Below are positions 15,411-22,004 of a DNA stretch of 36,090 bases, piece after piece. The DNA is taken from positions 1 through 36,090 of the forward strand of contig NZ_JAMYXC010000155.1 of NCBI RefSeq assembly GCF_024159025.1. The letters are read 5' to 3'. A program made the translations under genes and the position numbers. This stretch comes from Limimaricola litoreus (lineage in GTDB: Bacteria; Pseudomonadota; Alphaproteobacteria; Rhodobacterales; Rhodobacteraceae). Each line of letters starts with the position of its first letter. The stretch's first letter is position 1. The notes under the pieces are model-generated. The model had not been told where the DNA came from. It saw nothing but the letters and a program-made list of their open reading frames with translations, and made no database searches.

Positions 15411-15803
15411 GTGAGCAAAAACGAAGTCACCGTGTTCAAGGATGATCTTGGCCGTCAATTCGTGCGCAGCCGCACCTGCCAGTTCAGCCTCTGGCACTAC
15501 CCCAAACACGATGTGCCTTGGGCAATAGATGCTTCGCAGTTGCGCTCGGGCAAGGCGCTCGGATGGGGCTACAGGGCTGAGTTAGACGAGATCTTCGCAG
15601 GTCGAGCAATGTATGCCGAATGGCCGCCCGTCCTGTTTCGCTTCGTGCGCGCGCACATCGCCGAAGCGATGCTTCGCGAGGGGTTCTCGGCGCACGAAGC
15701 CACAGAGGTCGTCAAGCACATGAAGGACAGCGAGGCTGAGGTAGTCGCGTATTCGAAAAAACTGGCCCGCTTGCGGAAGCTGACATGGACGAAGCTACAA
15801 TAG
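15411..15803 (+). CDS. Small protein at the end of the recombination module (130 aa)
   Basis: MSKNEVTVFKDDLGRQFVRS, then a tryptophan/histidine-rich middle (FSLWHYPKHDVPWAIDASQL) and a basic helical C-terminus (YSKKLARLRKLTWTKL). The start is a GTG with GAGGGAGAG eight bases upstream; the frame of the nearby ATG at 15388 closes at once. It follows the second recombinase by 46 bases on the same strand. Its size and position resemble the third small gene of Tn554-like (tnpC) or GInt (ginD) operons; this is an analogy only. Confidence 0.65.
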   Translation: MSKNEVTVFKDDLGRQFVRSRTCQFSLWHYPKHDVPWAIDASQLRSGKALGWGYRAELDEIFAGRAMYAEWPPVLFRFVRAHIAEAMLREGFSAHEATEVVKHMKDSEAEVVAYSKKLARLRKLTWTKLQ

Positions 15804-15837
15804 GTCATGGCATCGTCGGCGCTGATGCACTGCCAAG

Positions 15838-15990
15838 TGAATAGCCCCGTGTCTTGTGGATGCCTTCTTCGCCAATTTTGAGGCAAGGAGGCTATGATGA
15901 GCAGCAGCAAGTTCAGCGACGAGGTCAAGCGGAACGCGGTCGCGCAGATCACCGAGCGAGGCTACCCGGCCAGGGAGGACATCTCCGCTA
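15838..15990 (+). mobile_element. IS3-family remnant: left end and start of orfA
   Basis: TGAATAGCCCCGTGTCTTGT at 15838 has the form of an IS3-family left inverted repeat. GGCAAGGAGG then precedes an ATG at 15897 and the orfA N-terminus SSSKFSDEVKRNAVAQITER, then GYP. Homology stops abruptly after about 30 residues (PAREDIS...), and no remaining transposase or right end is found downstream. This is a truncated insertion sequence. Confidence 0.75.
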
Positions 15991-16116
15991 ATCTGAGACG
16001 CATACCGTGGCCCCGGCGCAGTGAAGCGCGATTGGGACCACGGCAGTCGCAGTCTGAAAATCTGCATCCTGCCACTCTACCGGACCTATCGTAATAACGA
16101 TGGAGACTACTGCCCT

Positions 16117-16269
16117 ATGGCCACCTTTCCCGCCGCGGCCGCGGCTGACGACTACTTGCAAGTGATGATCACGCCCAATGGCGGGCTCGTCGGCTAAGCC
16201 CGCGGTCGGCATGTCATCTACGTGCTTGGCCTCGCGATCGCGGTCCTGGTCTTCAACCTCTGGATCTGA
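16117..16269 (+). pseudogene. Small membrane protein interrupted by an in-frame stop
   Basis: An ATG at 16117 with GGAG upstream opens MATFPAAAAADDYLQVMITP and stops at TAA (16195-16197). The same frame then continues, without another stop, through the hydrophobic helix HVIYVLGLAIAVLVFNLWI to TGA at 16267. One base change would restore a 50-residue single-pass membrane protein. It could equally be chance. Confidence 0.35.
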
Positions 16270-16412
16270 CCTTTACCGATACATCTTTAGCGTGATCCCA
16301 CCCCCGCGCCGACTTGGCGCGAGGGCAAGGACGAGGAGGGCATCTCGGACCTATAAGAAAGTTGGGCGGGTCAAACGGCCTGTCCAACTTGAGTTCTTGT
16401 CTGCTGGTGGTC

Positions 16413-16640
16413 TCAGATGGCGTGTTGCGCCTTGCTGATGACAGTCTCGACATCGTCCGTGATCTCCTTGAGGAGCGCTTCGAGCGACTGCGAGTAGCTC
16501 ACCCATTCCTCCGGCTGGATGCTGGTGGGGTCACGGATGTCGGAGAGCTGACGTGCGAAGCCCGCGATAGCCTGGGCACGGGTCTCGATCAGGCGAGCCT
16601 TGGCGCAGGCTTCAATGCGGGGATCGGGCAGTGTGGTCAT
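16413..16640 (-). CDS. Small helical protein downstream of the Xre regulator (75 aa)
   Basis: MTTLPDPRIEACAKARLIET, an all-helical small protein with a predicted amphipathic C-terminus (SLEALLKEITDDVETVISKA). AAGGGGGG lies five bases before the ATG and the start is nine bases after the regulator stop, so the two are one transcription unit. I do not recognise the family. Confidence 0.65.
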   Translation of the reverse strand: MTTLPDPRIEACAKARLIETRAQAIAGFARQLSDIRDPTSIQPEEWVSYSQSLEALLKEITDDVETVISKAQHAI

Positions 16641-16651
16641 GGTTGCCCCCC

Positions 16652-17377
16652 TTAGAACATAGACTTGCGAGCGGGCGCCGCGGCTGCCGGCTGAGCAGCA
16701 GGAGCGCTGCCTCCGATGTCCCTGAGCGTCAGCAGAGCCTCGATGAAGCCGAGCTTATATTCCCAATTACCGGGATAATTCAGCTGGAAGGGCGAGTTTG
16801 CCGCCGCATTGACCTGATCGAACGTCGTGATGACATTCTCGGGGTCCGCGTTTTCTCGGTGAATCCGAGTGCGCTCCTCGATCTTCTGCAGCAAGCCATA
16901 GTCGATCGCCTCGACACTGCAGTTCAGGCCATCATGCAGGCCGAGATTCCACATGTCGTCTGCATGGGCCTTGGCCTTGTTGCGCAACGTTTCGGCACGG
17001 TCGTCGGCGGCCATCGCCTTGCGTGCCTGCTTCGTGTCCTGAAGGCTCTTGAGCGGCGTGGTTTTCGGGGCGCACACGACATTGCCACCCGCTGCCTGAT
17101 GTGCATAGAGAGGGTCCACGCCCCCCGCCTCAGGCATCATGATATCCCCCGCCTCAAGCCCGAAGACCTCCGCGAGATCGCGGACCGTCTGGACTTCATG
17201 GCGGACGTTATCGCGAGGGCTCTTTTCGGCGTTATAGATGGTCTTCTCGTCAAGGCCGGACTTACGAGCAAGCTGCGCCTGGGTTAGCCCGGCCTCTTGG
17301 CGGAGACGACGAAGTTTATCACCATTGATTTGCACGGTTCGTTTCCTTTCAGTGCATTGTTTCAATGGCTTACTCAT
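16652..17377 (-). CDS. Xre-family helix-turn-helix regulator with a large C-terminal domain (241 aa)
   Basis: After a short basic leader, residues ~20-75 form a Cro/C1-type helix-turn-helix: LRRLRQEAGLTQAQLARKSG, LDEKTIYNAEKSPRD, TVRDLAEVFGLEAGDIM. The remaining ~160 residues are helical and end in an alanine/proline-rich tail before KSMF; this part is not recognised. The ATG at 17377 is chosen for GGGAG eight bases upstream. The frame itself is open back to 17470. Three CCCGCAA repeats lie 75-105 bases upstream and may be its operator. Likely an autoregulated plasmid regulator. Confidence 0.75.
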   Translation of the reverse strand: MSKPLKQCTERKRTVQINGDKLRRLRQEAGLTQAQLARKSGLDEKTIYNAEKSPRDNVRHEVQTVRDLAEVFGLEAGDIMMPEAGGVDPLYAHQAAGGNVVCAPKTTPLKSLQDTKQARKAMAADDRAETLRNKAKAHADDMWNLGLHDGLNCSVEAIDYGLLQKIEERTRIHRENADPENVITTFDQVNAAANSPFQLNYPGNWEYKLGFIEALLTLRDIGGSAPAAQPAAAAPARKSMF

Positions 17378-17452
17378 CGCATGATCTCCCATCATGGCGT
17401 TACGGCAGGGACCCGCATGTTGGCCGGAAGCAGGTCGCGTATTCGACCCTAA

Positions 17453-17481
17453 CCCGCAAACAACCCGCAAGTAGCCCGCAA
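17453..17481. promoter_or_regulatory. Three phased CCCGCAA repeats
   Basis: CCCGCAA at 17453-17459, 17464-17470 and 17475-17481, spaced exactly 11 bases, so they lie on one face of the helix. They are upstream of the Xre gene and are a candidate binding array. Confidence 0.5.
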
Positions 17482-17558
17482 TCTCCGGATCCGGGTCATG
17501 TAGAAATGTGATCCCGCACCGAATCCTATCGCCCTATGGCACCAAGCCCTCGTGATCG

Positions 17559-17858
17559 TCATCCGAAGTCTGTCTCCATCAGCAGGTTCATCAGATCCTC
17601 GACAGGCACCCGCACCTCCTCTCGATCCCCGAAGACGTAGGCCGCGCGCATCACGAAGAGGTCGTCGAGGGCGACCTCGATGCGCTCGACCGATGCCCCG
17701 ATCTCGTCGACGATGTCGGGGACTTCCGCAAACGTCTCGTCGACCAGGTCCACCTGCCGCTCGGACAGCGCGCGGCGCCAGGTGGTCTCGGCCTTGTCGA
17801 GCAGGTGCCGCAGTTCCGGCACCTGCATCGTGATCGCTTCGAACGGCGCCTCGATCAT
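17559..17858 (-). CDS. Hypothetical protein, coupled to the zinc-ribbon gene (99 aa)
   Basis: MIEAPFEAITMQVPELRHLL, a largely acidic helical protein (VDLVDETFAEVPDIVDEIGA, VERIEVALDDLF). The start at 17858 overlaps the preceding stop by ATGA; an upstream start at 17915 is possible but less likely. Function is unknown. Confidence 0.65.
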   Translation of the reverse strand: MIEAPFEAITMQVPELRHLLDKAETTWRRALSERQVDLVDETFAEVPDIVDEIGASVERIEVALDDLFVMRAAYVFGDREEVRVPVEDLMNLLMETDFG

Positions 17859-18112
17859 GTCAGCGGCTCGAAGCGACCATGACCGTTGGCCAGAAAGAAC
17901 ACGAGGCCATCGCACCCGACACAGCGACAGGGCTCCTCGTAGCCGATCAGGCTGAACTCAGGCCCGCGCGTGGCCATCATCTCGGCCGGGCTGAGCTCGA
18001 GCACGGTTCCACATTTGCGGCACCAAGAGCGCACCCGGACTTCCTCGGCCGCCATGGCAGCAAGCGTGGCGAAGCGGCGCGGCATGATACGAGGCTGGCT
18101 TCCCTTGGGCAT
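17855..18112 (-). CDS. Zinc-ribbon-like small protein (85 aa)
   Basis: Four cysteines in two pairs, CRKCG at ~31-35 and CRCVGC at ~62-67, fit a zinc-ribbon. The protein opens with a basic N-terminus (MPKGSQPRIMPRRFATLAAM). The ribosome site is poor for the ATG at 18112, and an ATG at 18085 is an alternative. It is divergent from the gene at 18193, with an SOS box between them. It may bind nucleic acid; not recognised beyond the ribbon. Confidence 0.65.
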   Translation of the reverse strand: MPKGSQPRIMPRRFATLAAMAAEEVRVRSWCRKCGTVLELSPAEMMATRGPEFSLIGYEEPCRCVGCDGLVFFLANGHGRFEPLT

Positions 18113-18149
18113 GCCCTACGGATTGACGGGACTCGGGCGCAGCGTCAAT

Positions 18150-18164
18150 GTTCACTTTATGTTC
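18150..18164. promoter_or_regulatory. Predicted LexA (SOS) box
   Basis: GTTC-ACTTTAT-GTTC, an exact match to the alphaproteobacterial LexA site GTTC-N7-GTTC. It lies 28 bases before the start at 18193 and 38 bases before the divergent start at 18112. Two further GTTC elements follow at 18167 and about 18179. Confidence 0.55.
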
Positions 18165-18192
18165 ATGTTCGTATTCTTGTTCGGAGCTGCCG

Positions 18193-18720
18193 ATGCAGGA
18201 TCTCGATATCTTTCTCGCGCATCTGCGGTCCGCCAGGCAGAAGCTCGCTGTCAGGAGCTCGGTTCTTGATACCCCGAAGCTGACGCCGGCGGAACGGGAA
18301 GTTCTGACCACGCTCGGGATCGAGGATGATCCCAACTCCCAGTTCCCCATCAGCGAGGCTCTGGCGATCCAGGAGATGTTGGTGGAGACGTCCCTCCCCG
18401 TAGAGGACGTCGCTGGCCTTACCGGGATCAGGCCAGCGGAGCTGCATGAGCGGCTCGAAGACGGACGCCTTCTGGGAGTCTGGATGAACGGCGATTGCTG
18501 GCGCATCCTGGGCTTTCAAATCACCGAGGCTGGCCTGCTGCCAGGCCTCGACATGGCACTGCACGTCATCGCCAAGGACACCAGCCCGATCGCAATCTGG
18601 GCCTTCTTCAGCACGCCGCAGCCGCGGCTGATCCGCCGCGGCCGAATGGTGGCGCCGGTGGAATGGCTCGCCTTCGGCGGCGACCCAGAAGTGGTTACGG
18701 ACCTCGCACGTAGCCTTTGA
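18193..18720 (+). CDS. Helix-turn-helix protein with an Xre/MbcA-like C-terminus (175 aa)
   Basis: Central helices LPVEDVAGLTGIRPAELHER look like a DNA-binding helix-turn-helix. The C-terminal ~35 residues (IAIWAFFSTPQPRLIRRGRM then PVEWLAFGGDPEVVTDLARS) match the end of MbcA/ParS/Xre-type antitoxin domains, where a WL..G.DPE..V..LA motif is typical. GGAG six bases upstream selects the ATG at 18193 over the frame start at 18148. An SOS box precedes it, so it may be induced by DNA damage. No RES toxin follows; the origin region does. Confidence 0.7.
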   Translation: MQDLDIFLAHLRSARQKLAVRSSVLDTPKLTPAEREVLTTLGIEDDPNSQFPISEALAIQEMLVETSLPVEDVAGLTGIRPAELHERLEDGRLLGVWMNGDCWRILGFQITEAGLLPGLDMALHVIAKDTSPIAIWAFFSTPQPRLIRRGRMVAPVEWLAFGGDPEVVTDLARSL

Positions 18721-18908
18721 CTGCCAAGCGCGCATGGCTATGCCAGCTTGTAGAGTTACGTGCTATGACATGCAGAGCTGGTGGTAATTCTGCTGGGGTA
18801 AAGCAGGTGATAATCCTTTACTCGCCTTCCAAGCAGTTTGTCAGAGACCCACCAACCTCTCGTGCCTCCTAAGAGACATGGCTTGTTTCGGATGCTTCCT
18901 GGCGCATA
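18721..18908. other. Non-coding stretch before the origin
   Basis: No frame, repeat or recognisable RNA is supported here. It leads into the DnaA box and iterons of the replication origin. Confidence 0.5.
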
Positions 18909-18909
18909 G

Positions 18910-18918
18910 TTATCCACA
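18910..18918. promoter_or_regulatory. Perfect DnaA box
   Basis: TTATCCACA, the consensus DnaA box, followed by an AT-rich stretch (18940-19010, TTAATATATAAGTTAAAG) suitable for strand opening. It lies about 110 bases from the iterons. Confidence 0.7.
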
Positions 18919-19020
18919 GGCTCTGCTTTTCGCCCTTTCGTTAATATATAAGTTAAAGAAGTTAAGCCGAATCGAAAGCTGAATTAGTCCCAACAAATCA
19001 ACATATTACAACCACCCCCA

Positions 19021-19111
19021 AGGGATCAGAAACCCGTGGATCGGGGAGTAGAAACCCGTGGCATGGGGGAGTAAAAACCCGTGCATGGCGTCGGGGGAGT
19101 AAAAACCCGTG
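19021..19111. repeat. Replication iterons (oriV), four copies
   Basis: GGGGGAGTAAAAACCCGTG is identical at 19065-19083 and 19093-19111. Related copies end at 19061 (GAGTAGAAACCCGTGG) and 19039 (CAGAAACCCGTGG). Copy spacing is 22, 22 and 28 bases. They sit immediately downstream of the repA stop, and with the DnaA box and AT-rich region they form the likely plasmid origin. Confidence 0.85.
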
Positions 19112-19113
19112 TC

Positions 19114-19971
19114 TCATAGTAGTAGCTTGCGGTAGCGCATACGCAGCAGGGGATCGCCGTTCGCACCCCTCTCTTCAATCAGTTCGTAGGTGGGGATTTT
19201 CTCTGCAGCGATAGCTTTGCGTAGCGCCTTTGCAAAATCGGCATAGCGCATCTGCGAGCCTGACCTACGGTGCAGGTCCCGGAATGAGAACGCCCACCCA
19301 TCCGAGTTGTCGAGTCCGTTTCCGGCGTGCCTCCTGGCGAGCCGATACAAGAACCGGTCGAGCCCAGAAGTGAGGTCGAAGTAGAGCGGCGTGATGCTCA
19401 ATACCTCTTTGCGACTACCGATTACGGCCCGGTAGATCCATGTCGGAATGGTCATCTGAGCGCCGAGCGGTCTGGCGTGGTCATCGGCATCCTTGATCTC
19501 ATCGAGAGTAAAATCCGAGACCAAGTTGAAGTCTTCGTGTCGATCTTTCCGATCATGGCGACGGATCGTCGTTCGGATGCGGGTTGCCCGCAGGCGGTTC
19601 ATCGCAGCCTTAAACCGCTCGTATTCTCGGCCACCTACCCTGCCCATGCTGTCACACCAGCGAATGCTCTTCATGAGGTCATACGGCCGAAAAGAGATCG
19701 TTTGCGCCGGCGTCTCGCCTCGCTCCACTGCAGCGTTGAGCTGCGAAATAGCCCATATCACCAAGTCGAAATCCCATATTGTGGCGATGTCGTCGCCTTC
19801 GGTCGAGGTGATGACCACCTGCTGGCCGCTCGGCCCCTCCCACTCGATACGGCGCTGACCTCTCTTCGCGATCGACACCATGGGCGCGCTCATCATCTCT
19901 TTGTCGTCTCGCAAGGGAACGTCGCCGACGAGCGCCACGAAGAGGTCGAGCTGCTCCTTGGCAGTGCTCAC
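19114..19971 (-). CDS. repA: Plasmid replication initiator (RPA/RepA family)
   Basis: A 285-residue initiator resembling the alphaproteobacterial RPA replication protein family (IEWEGPSGQQVVITSTEGDD near residue 40, DFDLVIWAISQLNAA at ~68-82, GREYERFKAAMNRLRATRIR at ~123-142, LTSGLDRFLYRLARRHAGNG at ~205-224). It is expected to bind the iterons just beyond its own stop and recruit the host replisome. The start is a GTG whose first bases overlap the stop of the ribbon-helix-helix gene (GTGA), so it is translated by coupling to the partition operon. Length is normal for the family. Confidence 0.9.
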   Translation of the reverse strand: MSTAKEQLDLFVALVGDVPLRDDKEMMSAPMVSIAKRGQRRIEWEGPSGQQVVITSTEGDDIATIWDFDLVIWAISQLNAAVERGETPAQTISFRPYDLMKSIRWCDSMGRVGGREYERFKAAMNRLRATRIRTTIRRHDRKDRHEDFNLVSDFTLDEIKDADDHARPLGAQMTIPTWIYRAVIGSRKEVLSITPLYFDLTSGLDRFLYRLARRHAGNGLDNSDGWAFSFRDLHRRSGSQMRYADFAKALRKAIAAEKIPTYELIEERGANGDPLLRMRYRKLLL

Positions 19972-20261
19972 CCGCCCGAATCCTGCGTAGATGCGTGCTT
20001 GCGTAGATACGCACGCGCAGCTTCATCGAGGATGTCCTGGTGCGTCCGGCTGGTCTCGAAAGACAGACGGCGCAGGGCCTGGTAGGTTTCACCATCGAGC
20101 ACCAGGCTCAGCCTCTTGCTCGGCGTCATGGGAGCGGGTGCCGGCTTCGGTTTCGGCGCCGCCTTCGGCTTGGAGCGCGTGCGAGCCCCCTCTTGCCCTT
20201 TCTGATTGGGTGTCTTCGCCTCGGTATCCACCAAGCCCGACAGACTGAAGCTCTTTGCCAT
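19968..20261 (-). CDS. Ribbon-helix-helix partition protein (ParG/CopG-like)
   Basis: A basic, proline/lysine-rich flexible N-terminus (KPKAAPKPKPAPAPMTPSKR, residues ~32-51) precedes a ribbon-helix-helix, RLSLVLDGETYQALRRLSFE, then THQDILDEAARAYLRKH. This is the layout of ParG-type centromere-binding proteins, in which the flexible arm stimulates the ParA ATPase. The ATG at 20261 overlaps the parA stop by one base (TGATG) and AAAGGGGTG is upstream. It probably also represses the operon. Confidence 0.85.
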   Translation of the reverse strand: MAKSFSLSGLVDTEAKTPNQKGQEGARTRSKPKAAPKPKPAPAPMTPSKRLSLVLDGETYQALRRLSFETSRTHQDILDEAARAYLRKHASTQDSGG

Positions 20262-20872
20262 CACATCACCCCTTTCAGATACTGCCACAGCCGCTGCATC
20301 TCGGCGAGAGCATCCGGATTGTTCGCCTCGATAACGCTCAGCCCTGCTCCCCCCATCTCAGCATAGACGATGCGGTTGTTGATATTGACCGGGGCCACCC
20401 GGCCATGCTGCGCAAGTTCCCTTGCGGCGGCATCTGTGAGGCGCGCTTGAGGATTCACCATCGTCATGACGAACGCGAACGGCACCCCTGCCCTATTTGC
20501 AGCGCTGATCGTTGGGCCAATTGCGTCCAGATCATCGGTGCTGGCCCGGCTCGGGATCACCACCAAGTCAGAGGCGCCCATCACGTCCTGCATCCATCCA
20601 GGCACCTGCGGCGGGGTATCGATCACCACCAGGTCGAAATGGCTGCTCAAGTGCGGCAGGATCGCCGGTAGCTCGCCCGGCTCCGGGTCGTCATCGAGCA
20701 TGGTGGGGTGATCTGCTTGACGCCGCGCAAGCCACCTTCTGGTGGTGCCTTGCGGGTCGAGATCGACCAGAAGGACGCGCTGCCCATCCTCGGCCGCGAG
20801 GGCAGCCAAGTTACGGCTCAGAGCCGTCTTGCCCGCTCCACCCTTCTGCATTGCTATCGTCATCGTTTTCAT
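20261..20872 (-). CDS. parA: ParA/ParF-type partition ATPase (203 aa)
   Basis: Deviant Walker A KGGAGKTALS at about residues 10-19, A' motif VDLDPQGTTRRWL at ~37-49 and Walker B LVVIDTPPQVPG at ~81-92. There is no N-terminal helix-turn-helix, so it is the short ParF/type Ib kind that uses a small RHH partner, which is exactly the next gene. It positions plasmid copies over the nucleoid before division. It heads the parA-RHH-repA operon. The upstream region carries an extended inverted repeat, the presumed centromere and operator. Confidence 0.92.
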   Translation of the reverse strand: MKTMTIAMQKGGAGKTALSRNLAALAAEDGQRVLLVDLDPQGTTRRWLARRQADHPTMLDDDPEPGELPAILPHLSSHFDLVVIDTPPQVPGWMQDVMGASDLVVIPSRASTDDLDAIGPTISAANRAGVPFAFVMTMVNPQARLTDAAARELAQHGRVAPVNINNRIVYAEMGGAGLSVIEANNPDALAEMQRLWQYLKGVM

Positions 20873-20918
20873 GGGACCACCTTGCGTATCTCAACCAGTG
20901 TAGTCAAGCACGCACCTA

Positions 20919-20976
20919 CGTATCTACGCATGCACTTACGCACCTGCGTATCTGCGTAAGTGCATGCGTAGATACG
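20919..20976. repeat. 24-bp-arm perfect inverted repeat upstream of parA (candidate centromere/operator)
   Basis: Bases 20919-20942 and 20953-20976 are exact reverse complements around a 10-base loop. The arms are built of ACGTATCTACGCATGC- and ACTTACGCA-type units. The 14-base motif TGCGTAGATACGCA at 20965-20978 recurs at 20000-20013, at the RHH/repA junction. This is typical of sites bound by RHH partition proteins. Confidence 0.8.
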
Positions 20977-21479
20977 CACCTGCGTATTCGCGCATTGCTC
21001 AGGCCGAGCTCGGCAGTTTGGAGAACTTGCTGGGCATTACGGGCCATGAGGAAGCCATCGACGGCATCGTGGCGCATCACAGGTCGCACCTCGACGCTGG
21101 CGCGACCCCCAAGGATGTGGCGCGGCTTCTCGAAAGCGCGCAAGCACTGCTCGTGCGCCTGCTGACACGCGTGCGGACAATACCCTTCGACGCCCCGGGC
21201 CTTGGCCGGACCCTGTCGGATTTCGATGTCCGGACCTGTCGGTCAGAAGCGAGGCTGGAAGGCATCCTCGCAACGCTCCACCGCGCGCTGGCGGCCAGAG
21301 GCGGGGCAGGGGACCGGGTGACAGTCCGGGGCCCTTGGTCGTATCCGATAAGACGGGTTATCGGATACGACCGGGAACAGCTGCGAAGGGCAGACCCCCT
21401 TGGAAAGCGCGGACACTTCGTGAAGCGCGTCAGAACGGGCCGGTTCTCATTCTCGTGGTCCGGAAAGGGCGCGAACTGA
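20964..21479 (+). CDS. Hypothetical protein divergent from parA (171 aa)
   Basis: The frame opens inside the right arm of the inverted repeat and has no clear ribosome site. Codon use (GC-rich third positions) supports coding from about residue 15 on: ELGSLENLLGITGHEEAIDG, DAGATPKDVARLLESAQALL. The C-terminus is basic. A dif-like palindrome lies within its last third, at 21337-21372, so the 3' part may be a site that happens to be open. Not recognised. Confidence 0.5.
   Translation: MRRYAPAYSRIAQAELGSLENLLGITGHEEAIDGIVAHHRSHLDAGATPKDVARLLESAQALLVRLLTRVRTIPFDAPGLGRTLSDFDVRTCRSEARLEGILATLHRALAARGGAGDRVTVRGPWSYPIRRVIGYDREQLRRADPLGKRGHFVKRVRTGRFSFSWSGKGAN
21337..21372. repeat. Perfect 15-bp inverted repeat with a 6-base centre (dif-like)
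   Basis: GGTCGTATCCGATAA (21337-21351), GACGGG, TTATCGGATACGACC (21358-21372). Its inner part has the XerC/XerD layout of 11-6-11 with ATAA-N6-TTAT at the core. It could be a dimer-resolution site; alternatively a stem-loop. Confidence 0.6.
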
Positions 21480-21601
21480 GACGCTTGCTTCAAGCTCAAT
21501 AGCAACCTGAGAGAGAAATTCGCAGTAGATCTTCGCGCTGCCGAACTGGTGACGCAATCGGGCGATCAAGAGCAAGCAGAAGGTAAGGCAAGGATATACC
21601 G

Positions 21602-21943
21602 ATGAAACCTGCTCTGTTGGCACTTGGTCTGACTCTCGTCTCTCAGGCAGCGTCGGCCACGACATGCTATTTCGAGGTGGATCGCACGATCCTGCTGCAA
21701 GGCGCCTGCGATTTCGAGTTCACCGGCAATGGGGGGTTCGAGATCTACGGTCCTGACCCCAATCCTCGAGGAGAGGCATACTTTCGGGAAGTCATAAGGT
21801 TCGACCTCACCGGGAACGGTCTTGGAACAGCAGTTTTCACCGGCGGCGAAGGAAGCCATCTTCATGGCATGCTCAGGAACCTCGACCGCCAGGGGGCCTG
21901 CTGGACCAACGACCAAGGAAGTCTCTGCGCCTGGGCGGAGTGA
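21602..21943 (+). CDS. Secreted small protein (113 aa)
   Basis: A clear signal peptide, MKPALLALGLTLVSQAASA, with probable cleavage after ASA. The mature part has paired cysteines (TTCYFEVD, GACDFEF, GACWTND, SLCAW), consistent with a disulfide-bonded periplasmic protein. AAGGATATACCG precedes the ATG. It is not recognised. Nothing in the context points to a role. Confidence 0.7.
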   Translation: MKPALLALGLTLVSQAASATTCYFEVDRTILLQGACDFEFTGNGGFEIYGPDPNPRGEAYFREVIRFDLTGNGLGTAVFTGGEGSHLHGMLRNLDRQGACWTNDQGSLCAWAE

Positions 21944-22004
21944 TCAGGTATCTATCTTGGCCTTGCTTTGGCAGGCACGAAGAACGACCGAAATGGAGTG
22001 AATA

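Larger units (their letters stand above)
15804..16412. other. Decayed region between the recombination module and the Xre operon
   Basis: Besides the IS remnant it holds a strong stem (CCGTGG at 16005-16010 with CCACGG at 16038-16043, and an inner GCGC pair), a broken small membrane-protein frame at 16117-16269, and a CGCGCC/GGCGCG stem at 16305-16321. No intact gene is supported. Confidence 0.6.

Noticed and set aside
16005-16090. tRNA-like region with an anticodon-loop-like CTGAAAA and GC-rich stems
   Set aside because: No consistent acceptor, D and T arms could be drawn on either strand; the T-loop consensus is absent.
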